Positions 1 to 8,384 of a DNA stretch of 58,898 bases are shown piece after piece. Location of the stretch: NCBI GenBank assembly GCA_034111085.1, contig JAWUXZ010000002.1, positions 1 through 58,898 of the forward strand, given 5' to 3'. Under the pieces are notes generated by a model. It was not told the DNA's origin. It worked only from the letters and a program-made list of their open reading frames with translations, and did not search any database. The DNA is from Dinoroseobacter sp034111085. GTDB taxonomy: Bacteria > Pseudomonadota > Alphaproteobacteria > Rhodobacterales > Rhodobacteraceae. The stretch's first letter is position 1, and the number at the start of each line of letters is the position of its first letter. The position numbers and the translations under genes were made by a program.

Positions 1-984
1 CGCGCGTCGAACGCCTGGCGGGACATCGGTCTGTCATTTTTCCATCTGGCTGGCATGAGCAGAACAATACCAGAACATTTCAGATTGGCAAGCCGCGTAG
101 CACTACATCCTGTGCTGCCGGATCAAAGGGGATAAGCCTTATAAGCTGATATAAACACGTCGAAATGTCGAATGCCACCAGTGGCGATCCACTCGGTGTG
201 AAGGCATTTGTGACCTACCCGCGAGATCAGGAGAAAACGTGCCATTCTTGTTTTGATCTCTACTCATACTTGTCATCGTGACATTACAGGTAGGTGCGCT
301 CCGGTCAATTCTCGGCCACACGTTTTGAGCGAACCGCGCTCCGTCCAATTTCGCAAAGGCATGGCATGCTTATGTCTTCAAATCACTAATCCCAATCAAC
401 CCCGGAACTGGTACGTGTAAGAATGGCCAGGATGCCTTCACAAGACACGTTCTTGCTGAGCTATTTGCTGAGCGACTTGGAAAGGATGATCCGCGACGTC
501 GCCGTTACCTATTGCGCCGACAAGTTGCCCCTCGGGTGGTGACAGTGAACCGAGAAGAACGGCTTGGCCGTAAAGTTTTGAGCGCGTTGGGGCTGATTGG
601 GCGGCAATTTTTGAAGAAAACGTTGCTGCTGGCACAAATTATGGGTCCTACGGACTGGTCGTAACTAGGCTAATTTGGAGTAAAATCGCCGAAATGCAGA
701 CCTAGAATTAACTCGGGTTATTGGGAGTGCTGCATTTAACGCGGCTTTTCGATACGCTCTCCGCCTCGGCCGAGGTCTTCAGTCTGATGGAGCGAAGCAT
801 TTGCGGCAACAAGCTTGCGATTTCACGCTAGGCGCGTGGCAACCCGGGGCAGCAATGAATACTGCGTTATCCAGCATGTCATGAACCTCGAAGCGATCAA
901 TAAAATGAGGGCACCCGTGATACTCCCGCCCCTTTTTTGGGACGCGCGCACTCGTTTGCAGGAGTCTATATATACTGTTGGGCC
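1..984. other. Region without a supportable gene; possible gene remnants
   Basis: No reading frame here has a start, a ribosome site and a recognisable family together. On the plus strand, positions 329-661 are open for about 110 codons and end in TAA. The encoded sequence is rich in Arg and Leu (for example RRRRYLLRRQVAPRV and LGRKVLSALGLIGRQFLKK), but there is no ATG, GTG or TTG in a sensible place, so it could be the C-terminal remnant of a decayed gene. A second open stretch of about 65 codons (roughly 686-883, plus strand) is equally unplaced. I see no transposase, tRNA or terminator here. The region lies just downstream of the minus-strand chemosensory operon, and its low coding content contrasts with the dense packing elsewhere. 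Confidence 0.4.
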
Positions 985-1374
985 TTAGAACCAATCGACG
1001 TTTCCATGTTGGCTCGGTTGCATCGGCGCATCGGACGCGCTGATAAGCGATTGTTTGACGTCGCACCGTATGCGTTGACGCAGATCTTTAAGGCTCAGAT
1101 TTTCAATCAGAATATTTACATCGATATTTCGATTGGAGTTTGCAAGACCTCGCAGCAGCGGGCCCAATTCATCTAGCGTTTGTCGAATGCGGTCCAAATC
1201 CTGAAGCTCCACAACCAATGCTCGGGGGGCTGCGGTTCGGACCAACAAGACTTTCCCAAGCTCGTCCTCAATCTTTTCGCAAGCCTTCGCCAAATATCCG
1301 ACCTCGCGCGCGCACGCCTGAAGCACGCATGCGCGGGTTTGAGGAATCTTAAGGGCGATTTTCGCAAGTCTCAT
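985..1374 (-). CDS. Hypothetical protein, last gene of the chemosensory operon
   Basis: A 129-residue protein that I do not recognise. The start is the ATG at 1374, which overlaps the TGA of the preceding response regulator in an ATGA arrangement, so translation is probably coupled. It begins MRLAKIALKIPQTRACVLQ and is predicted by eye to be helical. The middle (about residues 30-95, around KIEDELGKVLLV and LDRIRQTLDELGPLL) has the heptad-like spacing of a coiled coil. It has no signal peptide, membrane segment or obvious catalytic motif. Its place as the last cistron after cheA, cheW, cheR and a receiver gene suggests a partner or adaptor of this signalling complex. That is inference from position only. 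Confidence 0.6.
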   Translation of the reverse strand: MRLAKIALKIPQTRACVLQACAREVGYLAKACEKIEDELGKVLLVRTAAPRALVVELQDLDRIRQTLDELGPLLRGLANSNRNIDVNILIENLSLKDLRQRIRCDVKQSLISASDAPMQPSQHGNVDWF

Positions 1375-1757
1375 AAGCGCCCAACCACTGCCTCGATGCA
1401 ATGGCGCAAATCTAGCGGAGTGAACGGTTTGGCGAGGTAATTATTCAGGCCAAGCGCTCGGCCTCGCTCCACCAATTCCTTCGTCACGCGGCCTGTAATC
1501 ATGATAAAGCCCGTGGTTTGAGTTTTAACATCATGGCGCACAGCATCAAGCAACGCGATTCCGTCCATACCTGGCATATTGTAATCTGAAAGCACCAAGT
1601 GAACGGGTGAACGGGCGAGGCTTCGCATCGCCTGAGCACCGCTATCGGCGACTTCAACCTGTTGAATGCCAAAGTCTTCCAGCGCTTGCGTGATAAGGCC
1701 GCGACTTGTTGACATGTCATCTACGACTAATAATTTTAGGTGATCACGAAGCGCCAT
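1371..1757 (-). CDS. CheY-like single-domain response regulator
   Basis: A 128-residue stand-alone receiver domain that accepts phosphate, most likely from the CheA of the same operon. The key residues are all present: acidic pair D13-D14 (LLVVDD), phosphoacceptor D58 in LVLSDYNMPGMDG, T88 in the switch position (MITG) and K110 in LAKPF. There is no output domain, so it must act by protein contact. The gene overlaps the end of cheR by 14 bases and shares an ATGA with the next gene. It differs clearly in sequence from the other receiver in the operon (5218-5598), so the two may have separate targets or one may act as a phosphate sink. Confidence 0.9.
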   Translation of the reverse strand: MALRDHLKLLVVDDMSTSRGLITQALEDFGIQQVEVADSGAQAMRSLARSPVHLVLSDYNMPGMDGIALLDAVRHDVKTQTTGFIMITGRVTKELVERGRALGLNNYLAKPFTPLDLRHCIEAVVGRL

Positions 1758-2673
1758 AACTGTTTTCCTTCTGGAATATTGGTGCAGATAATGGAGAGCT
1801 CATTTGGTAGGCAGTAAGTCCAATTTGGCCAAAACCAAGGTTTTCATGCCCGGGCATGCGCTCGGAATGTCCCAGAAAAAAGCAACCGTTTTGGGCAGTG
1901 ACCGCCGCGAATTTCGGCCACAGACGGTTTTGTGTAGCCTCATCAAAGTAGATCACTACGTTTCGGCAAAAGATCGCATCAAACGCATGGCGCATTGGCC
2001 ATGGCCATGGCCTGATGAGGTTATGCGTATTGAAAGTCACCAACGAACGAATATCAGGCCGGATGGCTCGATGATCGCAGTGCGCGGCAGCCATATTTGT
2101 TCGTCCATCAATATTGCAGGGCTCAAGCATCGTGTCACGCAAATGCTCGGGGATGTACGTTGTGCTCTGGTAAGGATAAATACCTTGGCGGGCGTGTTCG
2201 ATCATTTCATGGTCAATGTCCGTTGCCAAGATCCGAATATCCCACTTTTTAAAGTCGGGCAGAACGTCGGCAACTGTCATGGCGATTGAATAAGGTTCCA
2301 TCCCCGTCGAGCATCCTGCAGACCAAAAACGCAAGATTTGACCCTCGCGTGCCCGCGCGCTCCAAAATTTAGAAAACTGAGTGCGCAGAAGTTCAAAATG
2401 ATGAGGTTCACGAAAAAACTGCGTCACATTTGTGGTAAGTGCGCAAACAAGGTTTCCAAGCTCACTCGGGTCCTTGGTGCTTTGTAGATGCTGGCAATAT
2501 CCATCTACATCCCGCAGGCCGAGAACCTTCATGCGTTTAACAAGCCTTGAGAAGACCATCGCATTCTTACTTGGACTGATCGCCAAACCAGCCTCTCGGT
2601 AAGCAAGATCTGCGACTATCTTGAACTGCGCATGTGTCAGCACATTATTTGCCAGAATACGATTAATCATCAT
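1744..2673 (-). CDS. cheR: CheR chemoreceptor glutamate methyltransferase
   Basis: A 309-residue protein-glutamate O-methyltransferase, expected to methylate receptor glutamates using S-adenosylmethionine. The family motif TTNVTQFFREPHHF lies at residues 80-93, the SAM-binding AGCSTGMEPYSIA at about 119-131, TDID at 151-154, and the FCRNVVIYFD motif nearer the C terminus. One oddity is that the usual GEE of the SAM loop reads GME (M125). The start overlaps the end of cheW by four bases. No chemoreceptor and no CheB methylesterase gene is visible nearby, so its substrate and the opposing enzyme must be encoded elsewhere, or adaptation works differently here. Confidence 0.92.
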   Translation of the reverse strand: MMINRILANNVLTHAQFKIVADLAYREAGLAISPSKNAMVFSRLVKRMKVLGLRDVDGYCQHLQSTKDPSELGNLVCALTTNVTQFFREPHHFELLRTQFSKFWSARAREGQILRFWSAGCSTGMEPYSIAMTVADVLPDFKKWDIRILATDIDHEMIEHARQGIYPYQSTTYIPEHLRDTMLEPCNIDGRTNMAAAHCDHRAIRPDIRSLVTFNTHNLIRPWPWPMRHAFDAIFCRNVVIYFDEATQNRLWPKFAAVTAQNGCFFLGHSERMPGHENLGFGQIGLTAYQMSSPLSAPIFQKENSYGAS

Positions 2674-3158
2674 GCGGTGCTGTGCAGGTCGTCGGTCGGT
2701 TGATTGGATGAAGCTGAAAGCACAGCTTCAAGATTCAATAGCTTGATCAAACCGCGCTCCAGAAGCGCAAGTGCTTGCAGGAACGGGATGCCATTTTGAT
2801 CTGTCTGAACTGGAAGGGGCTTTAGGTCAGACATCGAGATCGACAAAATATCTGATACGGCACTGACCAGCAAACCGATCAGCCCTGCTCCACCTTGCAC
2901 CACGATAATTACTGATCTCGGATTATCTGGCGCTTCGATCATGCCGAGGCGGCACGCAAGATCCATAATCGGCAGAACTGTGCCGCGCAGGTTGATAACT
3001 CCGCGCATGTAGTTTGGGGCATGTGGCAGGGGTGTAAATGGTGATTTGCTGCGGATCTCCCTTACATGTCTGATATTAAGACAAAAGTCCTGTTCACCAA
3101 CACAAAACGACAGATAATCGTGGGCATGCTTGGTAGGAGGAGTCTCTTCGGAACTCAT
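2670..3158 (-). CDS. cheW: CheW coupling protein
   Basis: A 162-residue scaffold that links CheA to chemoreceptors. The whole length is one CheW-like SH3-type fold: an N-terminal part around YLSFCVGEQDFCLNIRHVREI, the hallmark MRGVINLRGTVLPIMDL at about residues 50-66, and a C-terminal part ending near LLNLEAVLS. It overlaps cheA at its start (ATGA) and cheR at its end by four bases each, so it is clearly co-translated with them. No membrane or extra domain is seen. The family is well known and the assignment is firm. Which receptors it serves cannot be read from this window. Confidence 0.93.
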   Translation of the reverse strand: MSSEETPPTKHAHDYLSFCVGEQDFCLNIRHVREIRSKSPFTPLPHAPNYMRGVINLRGTVLPIMDLACRLGMIEAPDNPRSVIIVVQGGAGLIGLLVSAVSDILSISMSDLKPLPVQTDQNGIPFLQALALLERGLIKLLNLEAVLSASSNQPTDDLHSTA

Positions 3159-5212
3159 GCGGTAGGTTCCACTTGAACAGATTTACTGTTTTTTCTGATA
3201 TCGATCAAGGCAATGGGATCAATAATAAATGAGACGCAACCGTTTCCCAGTATCGTGGCGGCCGACACGCCTGCGCTCTGCTGCGTCACACGATGAAGGC
3301 CCTTGATAACGACTTGGCGCTGATCCTCGATGGCTTCGACCCGCAACGCGAAGCGTTGTCCGTTGTCAGTATCGATCAGCAATGCTGCGCTGGTTGAGGG
3401 CTGGTGGTCTGTCGAGACAAACCCAAGTGCGGCCCCAAGATCAATCAATGACAGCACCTCTCCGCGCACCGAAATGACCTCAACATTTGTATCGAGCCTG
3501 TCGATATTGCTATCGCACATTTGGAATGTTTCCTCGATTGCCGAAAGCGGCAGGAAAAATGTTTGACCCGCGGCTTTGACGATCATGCCTTCCATTATCG
3601 CGAGGGTTAGGGGCAGCGAAATGATCAAGCTTGTCCCTTTGCCCCAAATGGAGCGGATCGTGACGCGTCCGCCGAGCGTTTGAATTGTGCGTTTGACTAC
3701 GTCCATACCGACCCCTCGACCTGATAATTCTGATATCTGAGTTGCGGTTGAAAAACCCGGATGGAATAATAGCGTGTCGATCTCGGCATCACTGAGGGCT
3801 TCTTTTCCGTCAATCAGCCCTTTTTCAACGGCTTTGGCGCGGATAAGGGCGCGGTCAAGCCCCGCTCCATCATCACGCATTTCCAACAGCACGCGCCCCG
3901 ATTTGTGCTTTGCCGAAAGCTCAATCTGCCCGATTTCCGGTTTGCCAGCAGCGACTCGCAAGTCGTGCGTTTCCAACCCGTGATCAAATGCATTGCGGAT
4001 CATATGGGTAAGCGGTTCTGAAAGCTGTTCGAGGACGTTCTTGTCAATTTCCGTGTCCTCACCGATAGTGACAAACTTGACCTCTTTTCCGGTGCTGGCA
4101 GTTGCCTCACGCACGGCACGGTTCAATCGCTGAAAGAGGGATTTGACCGGTTGCGCGCGGATGGTCATGACGCTGTCTTGGATATCACGGGTCAATCGCA
4201 CGAAATCTTCAAAGCCAGATGAAATTTCAGAACCTTGTGTGGCTGAAGTTGCGAGGATGTGTTGCGATAACATGGATTGGTTTATTACCAACTCGCCAAC
4301 CAAATTCACAAGGCGGTCTAGCCGATCGAGATCGACACGGACGGTGCTGGAATTCGGCGTCCGAGGTTTGACAGGCGTGGTTGCGGGCGCCTCATGAGGG
4401 GGATACGGGCTTGCTTGAGGCTCAGGTGTCTGGGGGGGCGTGGCACCAAATTCCGTGACATTCAGCTCGCAAAGACCATCGATGAAATCGAACATCTCGG
4501 TGATCTTGGCGCGGCTGGTCCCGGATTGGGCCATAAAGGTCCATGTAAGATAACTGTGCTCAGGTGAAAGATTTTCGAGCCGAGGCACTGCATCGGTCTG
4601 ACAGACTAGCGTTTGTGCCTCGCATGGTTTGAGTTGTGATAGCGTTGGCATAGGATCATTTCCGCTTTGGTAGAGCGCGGCTGTCGGGGTGAAATTGACT
4701 TCAAACGATCCAGACTCCATCGCAACGGGTATCTGTTCAATTGCATCTTCTTCTAAGTGATCGAGCGCGGTAAAGGCCAAGGGCTGTGGCGTAAAATCCA
4801 ATTTAGCTTCGGCAGGCTCGGGCGTGCCTAAGAACCCGTTGAGCGCAGCCAGAGTTTCTTCAACGGGCTCAACTTCTGTTTCGATGCCCAATTGTGCGTC
4901 TTGGATTAGGTCGCCCAGCACATCTGCGGCCCTTATGAACGTCTGACAAAGTAAGTTATCGGGGAGTAAACTTCCCGAGCGCACGGCATCAAGTGCGTTT
5001 TCAAACCCATGGGCAAAGCGCACAAGCGTCGTAAAGCCGAAAGCTCCAGCACCACCCTTGATGGAATGGATTGACCGAAAGATGGTGTCGATGGTTTCGG
5101 GATCGTGTTGCTCCGCAGACAAGACTTCAAGTTCATCGATCAACTTTTCCATCAACTCAGCGCATTCGAGGAAAAAAGTCTTGCGGATGTCTTGCATGGA
5201 ATCAATTGGCAT
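3155..5212 (-). CDS. cheA: CheA chemosensory histidine kinase
   Basis: A 685-residue two-component kinase that autophosphorylates and passes phosphate to the receivers of the operon. The Hpt domain is at residues 1-110, with the phosphorylated H49 in SIHSIKGGAGAFGF. A poorly conserved acidic linker follows (110-285). The dimerisation helices lie at about 290-350 (RVDLDRLDRLVNLVGELV). The ATPase has its N box HMIRNAFDHG at 403-412, DDGAGLD at 447-453 and GRGVGMD at 498-504. The CheW-like regulatory domain is at about 545-685. All expected catalytic residues are present. It sits five bases after the upstream receiver gene and overlaps cheW by four bases. Without receptors or flagellar genes nearby, it may serve motility or another output. 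Confidence 0.95.
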   Translation of the reverse strand: MPIDSMQDIRKTFFLECAELMEKLIDELEVLSAEQHDPETIDTIFRSIHSIKGGAGAFGFTTLVRFAHGFENALDAVRSGSLLPDNLLCQTFIRAADVLGDLIQDAQLGIETEVEPVEETLAALNGFLGTPEPAEAKLDFTPQPLAFTALDHLEEDAIEQIPVAMESGSFEVNFTPTAALYQSGNDPMPTLSQLKPCEAQTLVCQTDAVPRLENLSPEHSYLTWTFMAQSGTSRAKITEMFDFIDGLCELNVTEFGATPPQTPEPQASPYPPHEAPATTPVKPRTPNSSTVRVDLDRLDRLVNLVGELVINQSMLSQHILATSATQGSEISSGFEDFVRLTRDIQDSVMTIRAQPVKSLFQRLNRAVREATASTGKEVKFVTIGEDTEIDKNVLEQLSEPLTHMIRNAFDHGLETHDLRVAAGKPEIGQIELSAKHKSGRVLLEMRDDGAGLDRALIRAKAVEKGLIDGKEALSDAEIDTLLFHPGFSTATQISELSGRGVGMDVVKRTIQTLGGRVTIRSIWGKGTSLIISLPLTLAIMEGMIVKAAGQTFFLPLSAIEETFQMCDSNIDRLDTNVEVISVRGEVLSLIDLGAALGFVSTDHQPSTSAALLIDTDNGQRFALRVEAIEDQRQVVIKGLHRVTQQSAGVSAATILGNGCVSFIIDPIALIDIRKNSKSVQVEPTA

Positions 5213-5217
5213 GATGG

Positions 5218-5598
5218 CTAACCAGCAACCATATCAACTGCACGCAGCAGCTTGTCAGGATCGAATGGTTTGACGATCCAACCCGTCGCCCCTGCGTCGC
5301 GGGCTTGGGTTTTAAGACTATCTTCGCTTTCGGTGCTCAGAACAAGAATGGGCGTAAGACGCGTTTCCGGCAGCGCACGGACGCCTTTTATGAATCCGAT
5401 CCCATTTAGCCGAGGCATATTGATATCAGTTATCACCGCATCTGGCGCACCATGGGTTGAGACATGCTCACCTAGGACCGCCAAACCGTCTTCGCCGTCC
5501 TCTGCCACAAGCGCGGTGTGCCCGGCCCCTTCAAGGGTTAAGCGCAGCATCTCTCTGATCGTGCGGGAATCGTCGACTGCCAGTACATAAAGCCCCAT
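5218..5598 (-). CDS. CheY-like response regulator upstream of cheA
   Basis: A 126-residue single receiver domain with the full acceptor set: D9-D10, phosphoacceptor D58 (VITDINMPRLNG), T89 and K110 (WIVKPFDPDKL). The start chosen is the ATG at 5598, because it overlaps the stop of the STAS gene as TGATG and gives the standard short CheY N terminus. A longer upstream start would add eight residues with no counterpart in the family. Directly preceding cheA is a common place for the principal CheY of an operon. It probably receives phosphate from that kinase, but the downstream target (flagellar motor or other) is not visible. Confidence 0.92.
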   Translation of the reverse strand: MGLYVLAVDDSRTIREMLRLTLEGAGHTALVAEDGEDGLAVLGEHVSTHGAPDAVITDINMPRLNGIGFIKGVRALPETRLTPILVLSTESEDSLKTQARDAGATGWIVKPFDPDKLLRAVDMVAG

Positions 5599-5873
5599 CA
5601 GACTGCTCCTGTCGCAAAGCAAGGTGGCTTCAGGCCGATCTGGCCCATTTTCGCCACAATAACTTCCGATGGGTTCAAGAGCGCAATAGACTTGCCGTCA
5701 GCGTCCCAAGTCTTGCGCGCCGCGAGTAAGACCTGAACGCTCAGCGTGCCAAGCTTTTCGACCCGACTGGCATCCAGCTGGAATGAGGTTCCACGATGAT
5801 TTAGAAGCATGTCACGCAAGGCCGCAGCTGCGGCGTTGTCTAGGCGTGAAGGAAGGGGCAGCACAGCTAACAT
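5598..5873 (-). CDS. STAS-domain protein heading the chemosensory operon
   Basis: A 91-residue protein resembling anti-sigma-factor antagonists (STAS fold). The visible core is LDASRVEKLGTLSVQVLLAA at about residues 33-52, which matches the D-x-S...S-x-G/Q-V pattern around the phosphorylatable serine of SpoIIAA-like proteins. The start is the ATG at 5873 because AAGGGG stands about eight bases upstream; an ATG 30 bases further up lacks such a site. It is coupled to the next gene by TGATG. STAS genes next to cheA occur in several alphaproteobacterial chemosensory clusters. The usual partner (an anti-sigma kinase or phosphatase) is absent here, so its role in this operon is open. Confidence 0.75.
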   Translation of the reverse strand: MLAVLPLPSRLDNAAAAALRDMLLNHRGTSFQLDASRVEKLGTLSVQVLLAARKTWDADGKSIALLNPSEVIVAKMGQIGLKPPCFATGAV

Positions 5874-5986
5874 AGCAGTGCCCCTTTTATGTAATGATCC
5901 CACTTAAGCATTTCTCGTTCCCGTCTGCCCCCGGTCACGAACACTTCTGCCTGTAAGATGCTAACAAATCCTGAATAAATAAAGCT

Positions 5987-6988
5987 TTAGAGAGTTTGCC
6001 CCGCCGCACCATCTTGCATCACATAGGCCAGACACCCCGCCAAAGCGGCGTAGTCATCCTCAACCACCATGACCGGGAAATTCTGCATGAAGCCTGCAAA
6101 GCGCCCCTTATCGAGGAACGCAGTCTCGAACCCAAACGTTTCCAGATAGGGGGCGAACGCGCGCGCCACACCACCGACCAGATTGATTCCACCGAAAGGC
6201 AGGTGGATAAGGGCTAGATTGCCGACAACGGTGCCTAAAAGCTTGACGAAAAGACGCCCTGTGGCTTCGGCCATCGCGTCTCCTTCTCCCAAACGCTCCA
6301 TGATGATCGCTGCGTTGCAATCCTCGCGCGATCCGTCTTCCATCGTCAAAAAGCCGAACAAACGCTCTAGCCCTCGACCCGATAGCAAATCCTCAATAGC
6401 GGGAAATCCGTGGGCGGTCTCGACGAAGCGGCACAAGCGCAGCTCCTGATCGGACCGGATTGGCAAGTTTGCATGGCCGCACTCGGATGGAGCCACGAGG
6501 TATCCATCCCCAACCCGGTGAACCGGTGCTGCGTTAAAGCCAGTGCCGACACCGATAACAAGCTGACGGTCAGACGCCTCGTTTAGCGGCGCGTTTGCCG
6601 TTTCACTGCCTGAGACGACCACTCGACGCGTATCACCCTTTAGATAGGGTAGGGCGTAGCCTTGGGCTTGCAGATCGTTCAGCACAGCTGCGCGCGATGC
6701 CCCGGTGGCACGTCGAAGCGCGTCCTCGTCCATGCTCCAATCGAGATTGGTCATAATACCAACCCCGTCGCGCACAGGCCCCGCCATTGCAATGCATGCC
6801 GCCGAACACGGCCCTTTATCAACAGTTGCCATATAGTGGCGCAGGATCGGATCGAGCCCAGAATAATCAGCATTGCGGTGTCGCGCTATAGTGCTTGGGT
6901 CTAGTACGCCGTCAATCGCCAACCCCACGCGGGTGTTGGTCCCGCCGACATCTGCGACCAGGGAAATAGCGTGGGTCGATGCGGACAT
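5987..6988 (-). CDS. glk: Glucokinase
   Basis: A 333-residue ATP-dependent glucokinase of the bacterial Glk family, converting glucose to glucose 6-phosphate in the cytoplasm. The phosphate-binding motif VADVGGTNTRVG is near residues 11-22, followed by the sugar-binding MTNLDW and the catalytic-aspartate region LNDLQAQG. An ATG at 6988 preceded by GGAGG eight bases upstream gives the expected length, so the longer open frame above it was rejected. It is the last gene of the minus-strand aglR-bglA-glk set and is ideally placed to phosphorylate glucose released by the alpha-glucosidase AglA and by BglA. The 51-base gap to bglA makes co-transcription likely. Confidence 0.93.
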   Translation of the reverse strand: MSASTHAISLVADVGGTNTRVGLAIDGVLDPSTIARHRNADYSGLDPILRHYMATVDKGPCSAACIAMAGPVRDGVGIMTNLDWSMDEDALRRATGASRAAVLNDLQAQGYALPYLKGDTRRVVVSGSETANAPLNEASDRQLVIGVGTGFNAAPVHRVGDGYLVAPSECGHANLPIRSDQELRLCRFVETAHGFPAIEDLLSGRGLERLFGFLTMEDGSREDCNAAIIMERLGEGDAMAEATGRLFVKLLGTVVGNLALIHLPFGGINLVGGVARAFAPYLETFGFETAFLDKGRFAGFMQNFPVMVVEDDYAALAGCLAYVMQDGAAGQTL

Positions 6989-7038
6989 GAGGCGCCTCCG
7001 GCTGTCACAGGGGCTGAATCGCCCCAGTGATGTTCGCG

Positions 7039-8367
7039 CTAACGCTTTAACGCAGCTGCGAGCGCATGGTAAGACGCTTTTGGCGTGCGCTCCAGCGTGT
7101 CGAAGTCCACATGGACGAGGCCAAAGCGCTTGTCGTAGCCCAAAGCCCACTCGTAGTTGTCCATCAAAGACCAAATAAAGTAGCCTTTGAGTGGCGCACC
7201 GTCAGCAATCGCGCGCTTGGCGGCCGCAAGATGCTGGTTCAGATAGTCCTGCCGCGCAGGATCTGGGACCGCGCCGCCTGCGATCTTGTCATAGGACGCC
7301 ATACCGTTTTCAGTTACGATTAGGGGCAGGTCGCCTGTGTAGTCGCGCGCAAGCCGGGTAATGAAGTGGTGCAAGCCGTCTGGATATATTTCCCATTCCA
7401 TGGCGGTTTTAGGCAGCGGACCTTCGACCTCCTTATGTGAAGGCCAAGCGGTATCATCAGGCGCAATCAGCTTTCGCGTATAGTAGTTAATCCCGACCCA
7501 ATCGAGGGGTTGGGCAATGGTGTCGAAATCATCTTGCCAACCCTCGGGCAAGTGCGGGCCGAGGCCTTCGAGCACGTCATCGGGATAGCACTTGTTGAAC
7601 AATCCGGAGATGAAGAAGCGGTTGTAATAGCCGTCATAGAGCTGAGCCGCCGCCTTGGCCTCGGGGCTGTCATCGGCGGGTTGCGCATACTCAAAATTGC
7701 AGACAGCGCCTAGGTTTGTCATGCCAAGTTCACGCATCACCTGAATTGAGCGACCATGGCTGAGCAGCACATGATGCATCGCGCGCGCGGTCGCGCGGAT
7801 GTCGCGCAAGCCTGGCGCATGATGGCCGAGGAAATGGCTAAGCCAACCAACGCACCAAGGCTCGTTTATCGGCGCAACAGAGGCAACGCGATCCCCTATC
7901 CGGCCCATGATAACGGCGGTATAGTCGGCAAACCAGCTGGGCATATCGGCGTTACGCCAACCGCCTTTGTCAGCAAGCGGGCTGGGCAATTCCCAATGAT
8001 AAAGCGTGGCGTGGGGTTGGATGCCGCGTTCAAGAAGACCGTCAACAAGGCGCTCGTAGAAATCGAGACCAGCGGCGTTTGGCGCGCCAGTTCCATCGGG
8101 CAAAACCCGTGCCCACGACGTCGAAAACCGGTAGCAATCGACACCAAGACCCTGAATGAGATCAAGGTCTTCATCAAGCCGGTTCAAGTGGTCGCAAGCC
8201 AATGCACCGTTCTCGGCGCGCACGACATTTCCGGGTGTTTCGGCAAAATCATCCCAATGGGTACGGCCAGCGCCGCCTTGGGCATGGCCTTCGATCTGGT
8301 AGGCGGAGGTTGCTGTTCCAAAGAGAAATCCGTCCGGGAAGTCTGAACGTTTATGGTCAAGTGTCAT
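7039..8367 (-). CDS. bglA: Family 1 beta-glucosidase
   Basis: A 442-residue glycoside hydrolase of family GH1 that cleaves beta-linked glucosides by a retaining mechanism. The acid/base glutamate is E169 in PINEPW and the nucleophile is E353 in IVTENG. The family N-terminal signature FLFGTATSAYQIEG lies at 14-27. There is no signal peptide, so it acts in the cytoplasm on imported sugars. The start is the ATG at 8367, giving the usual GH1 N terminus; the open frame continues upstream without a family match. It lies between aglR and glk on the same strand. Its presence in an alpha-glucoside cluster suggests that the cluster also takes in beta-glucosides or a mixed substrate. Confidence 0.94.
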   Translation of the reverse strand: MTLDHKRSDFPDGFLFGTATSAYQIEGHAQGGAGRTHWDDFAETPGNVVRAENGALACDHLNRLDEDLDLIQGLGVDCYRFSTSWARVLPDGTGAPNAAGLDFYERLVDGLLERGIQPHATLYHWELPSPLADKGGWRNADMPSWFADYTAVIMGRIGDRVASVAPINEPWCVGWLSHFLGHHAPGLRDIRATARAMHHVLLSHGRSIQVMRELGMTNLGAVCNFEYAQPADDSPEAKAAAQLYDGYYNRFFISGLFNKCYPDDVLEGLGPHLPEGWQDDFDTIAQPLDWVGINYYTRKLIAPDDTAWPSHKEVEGPLPKTAMEWEIYPDGLHHFITRLARDYTGDLPLIVTENGMASYDKIAGGAVPDPARQDYLNQHLAAAKRAIADGAPLKGYFIWSLMDNYEWALGYDKRFGLVHVDFDTLERTPKASYHALAAALKR

Positions 8368-8384
8368 GTTGGGTTTGTCCGGGT

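Noticed and set aside
779..1066. Minus-strand 95-codon frame overlapping the end of the chemosensory operon
   Set aside because: It overlaps the unknown last gene of the operon in another frame, has no ribosome site and shows no family pattern.
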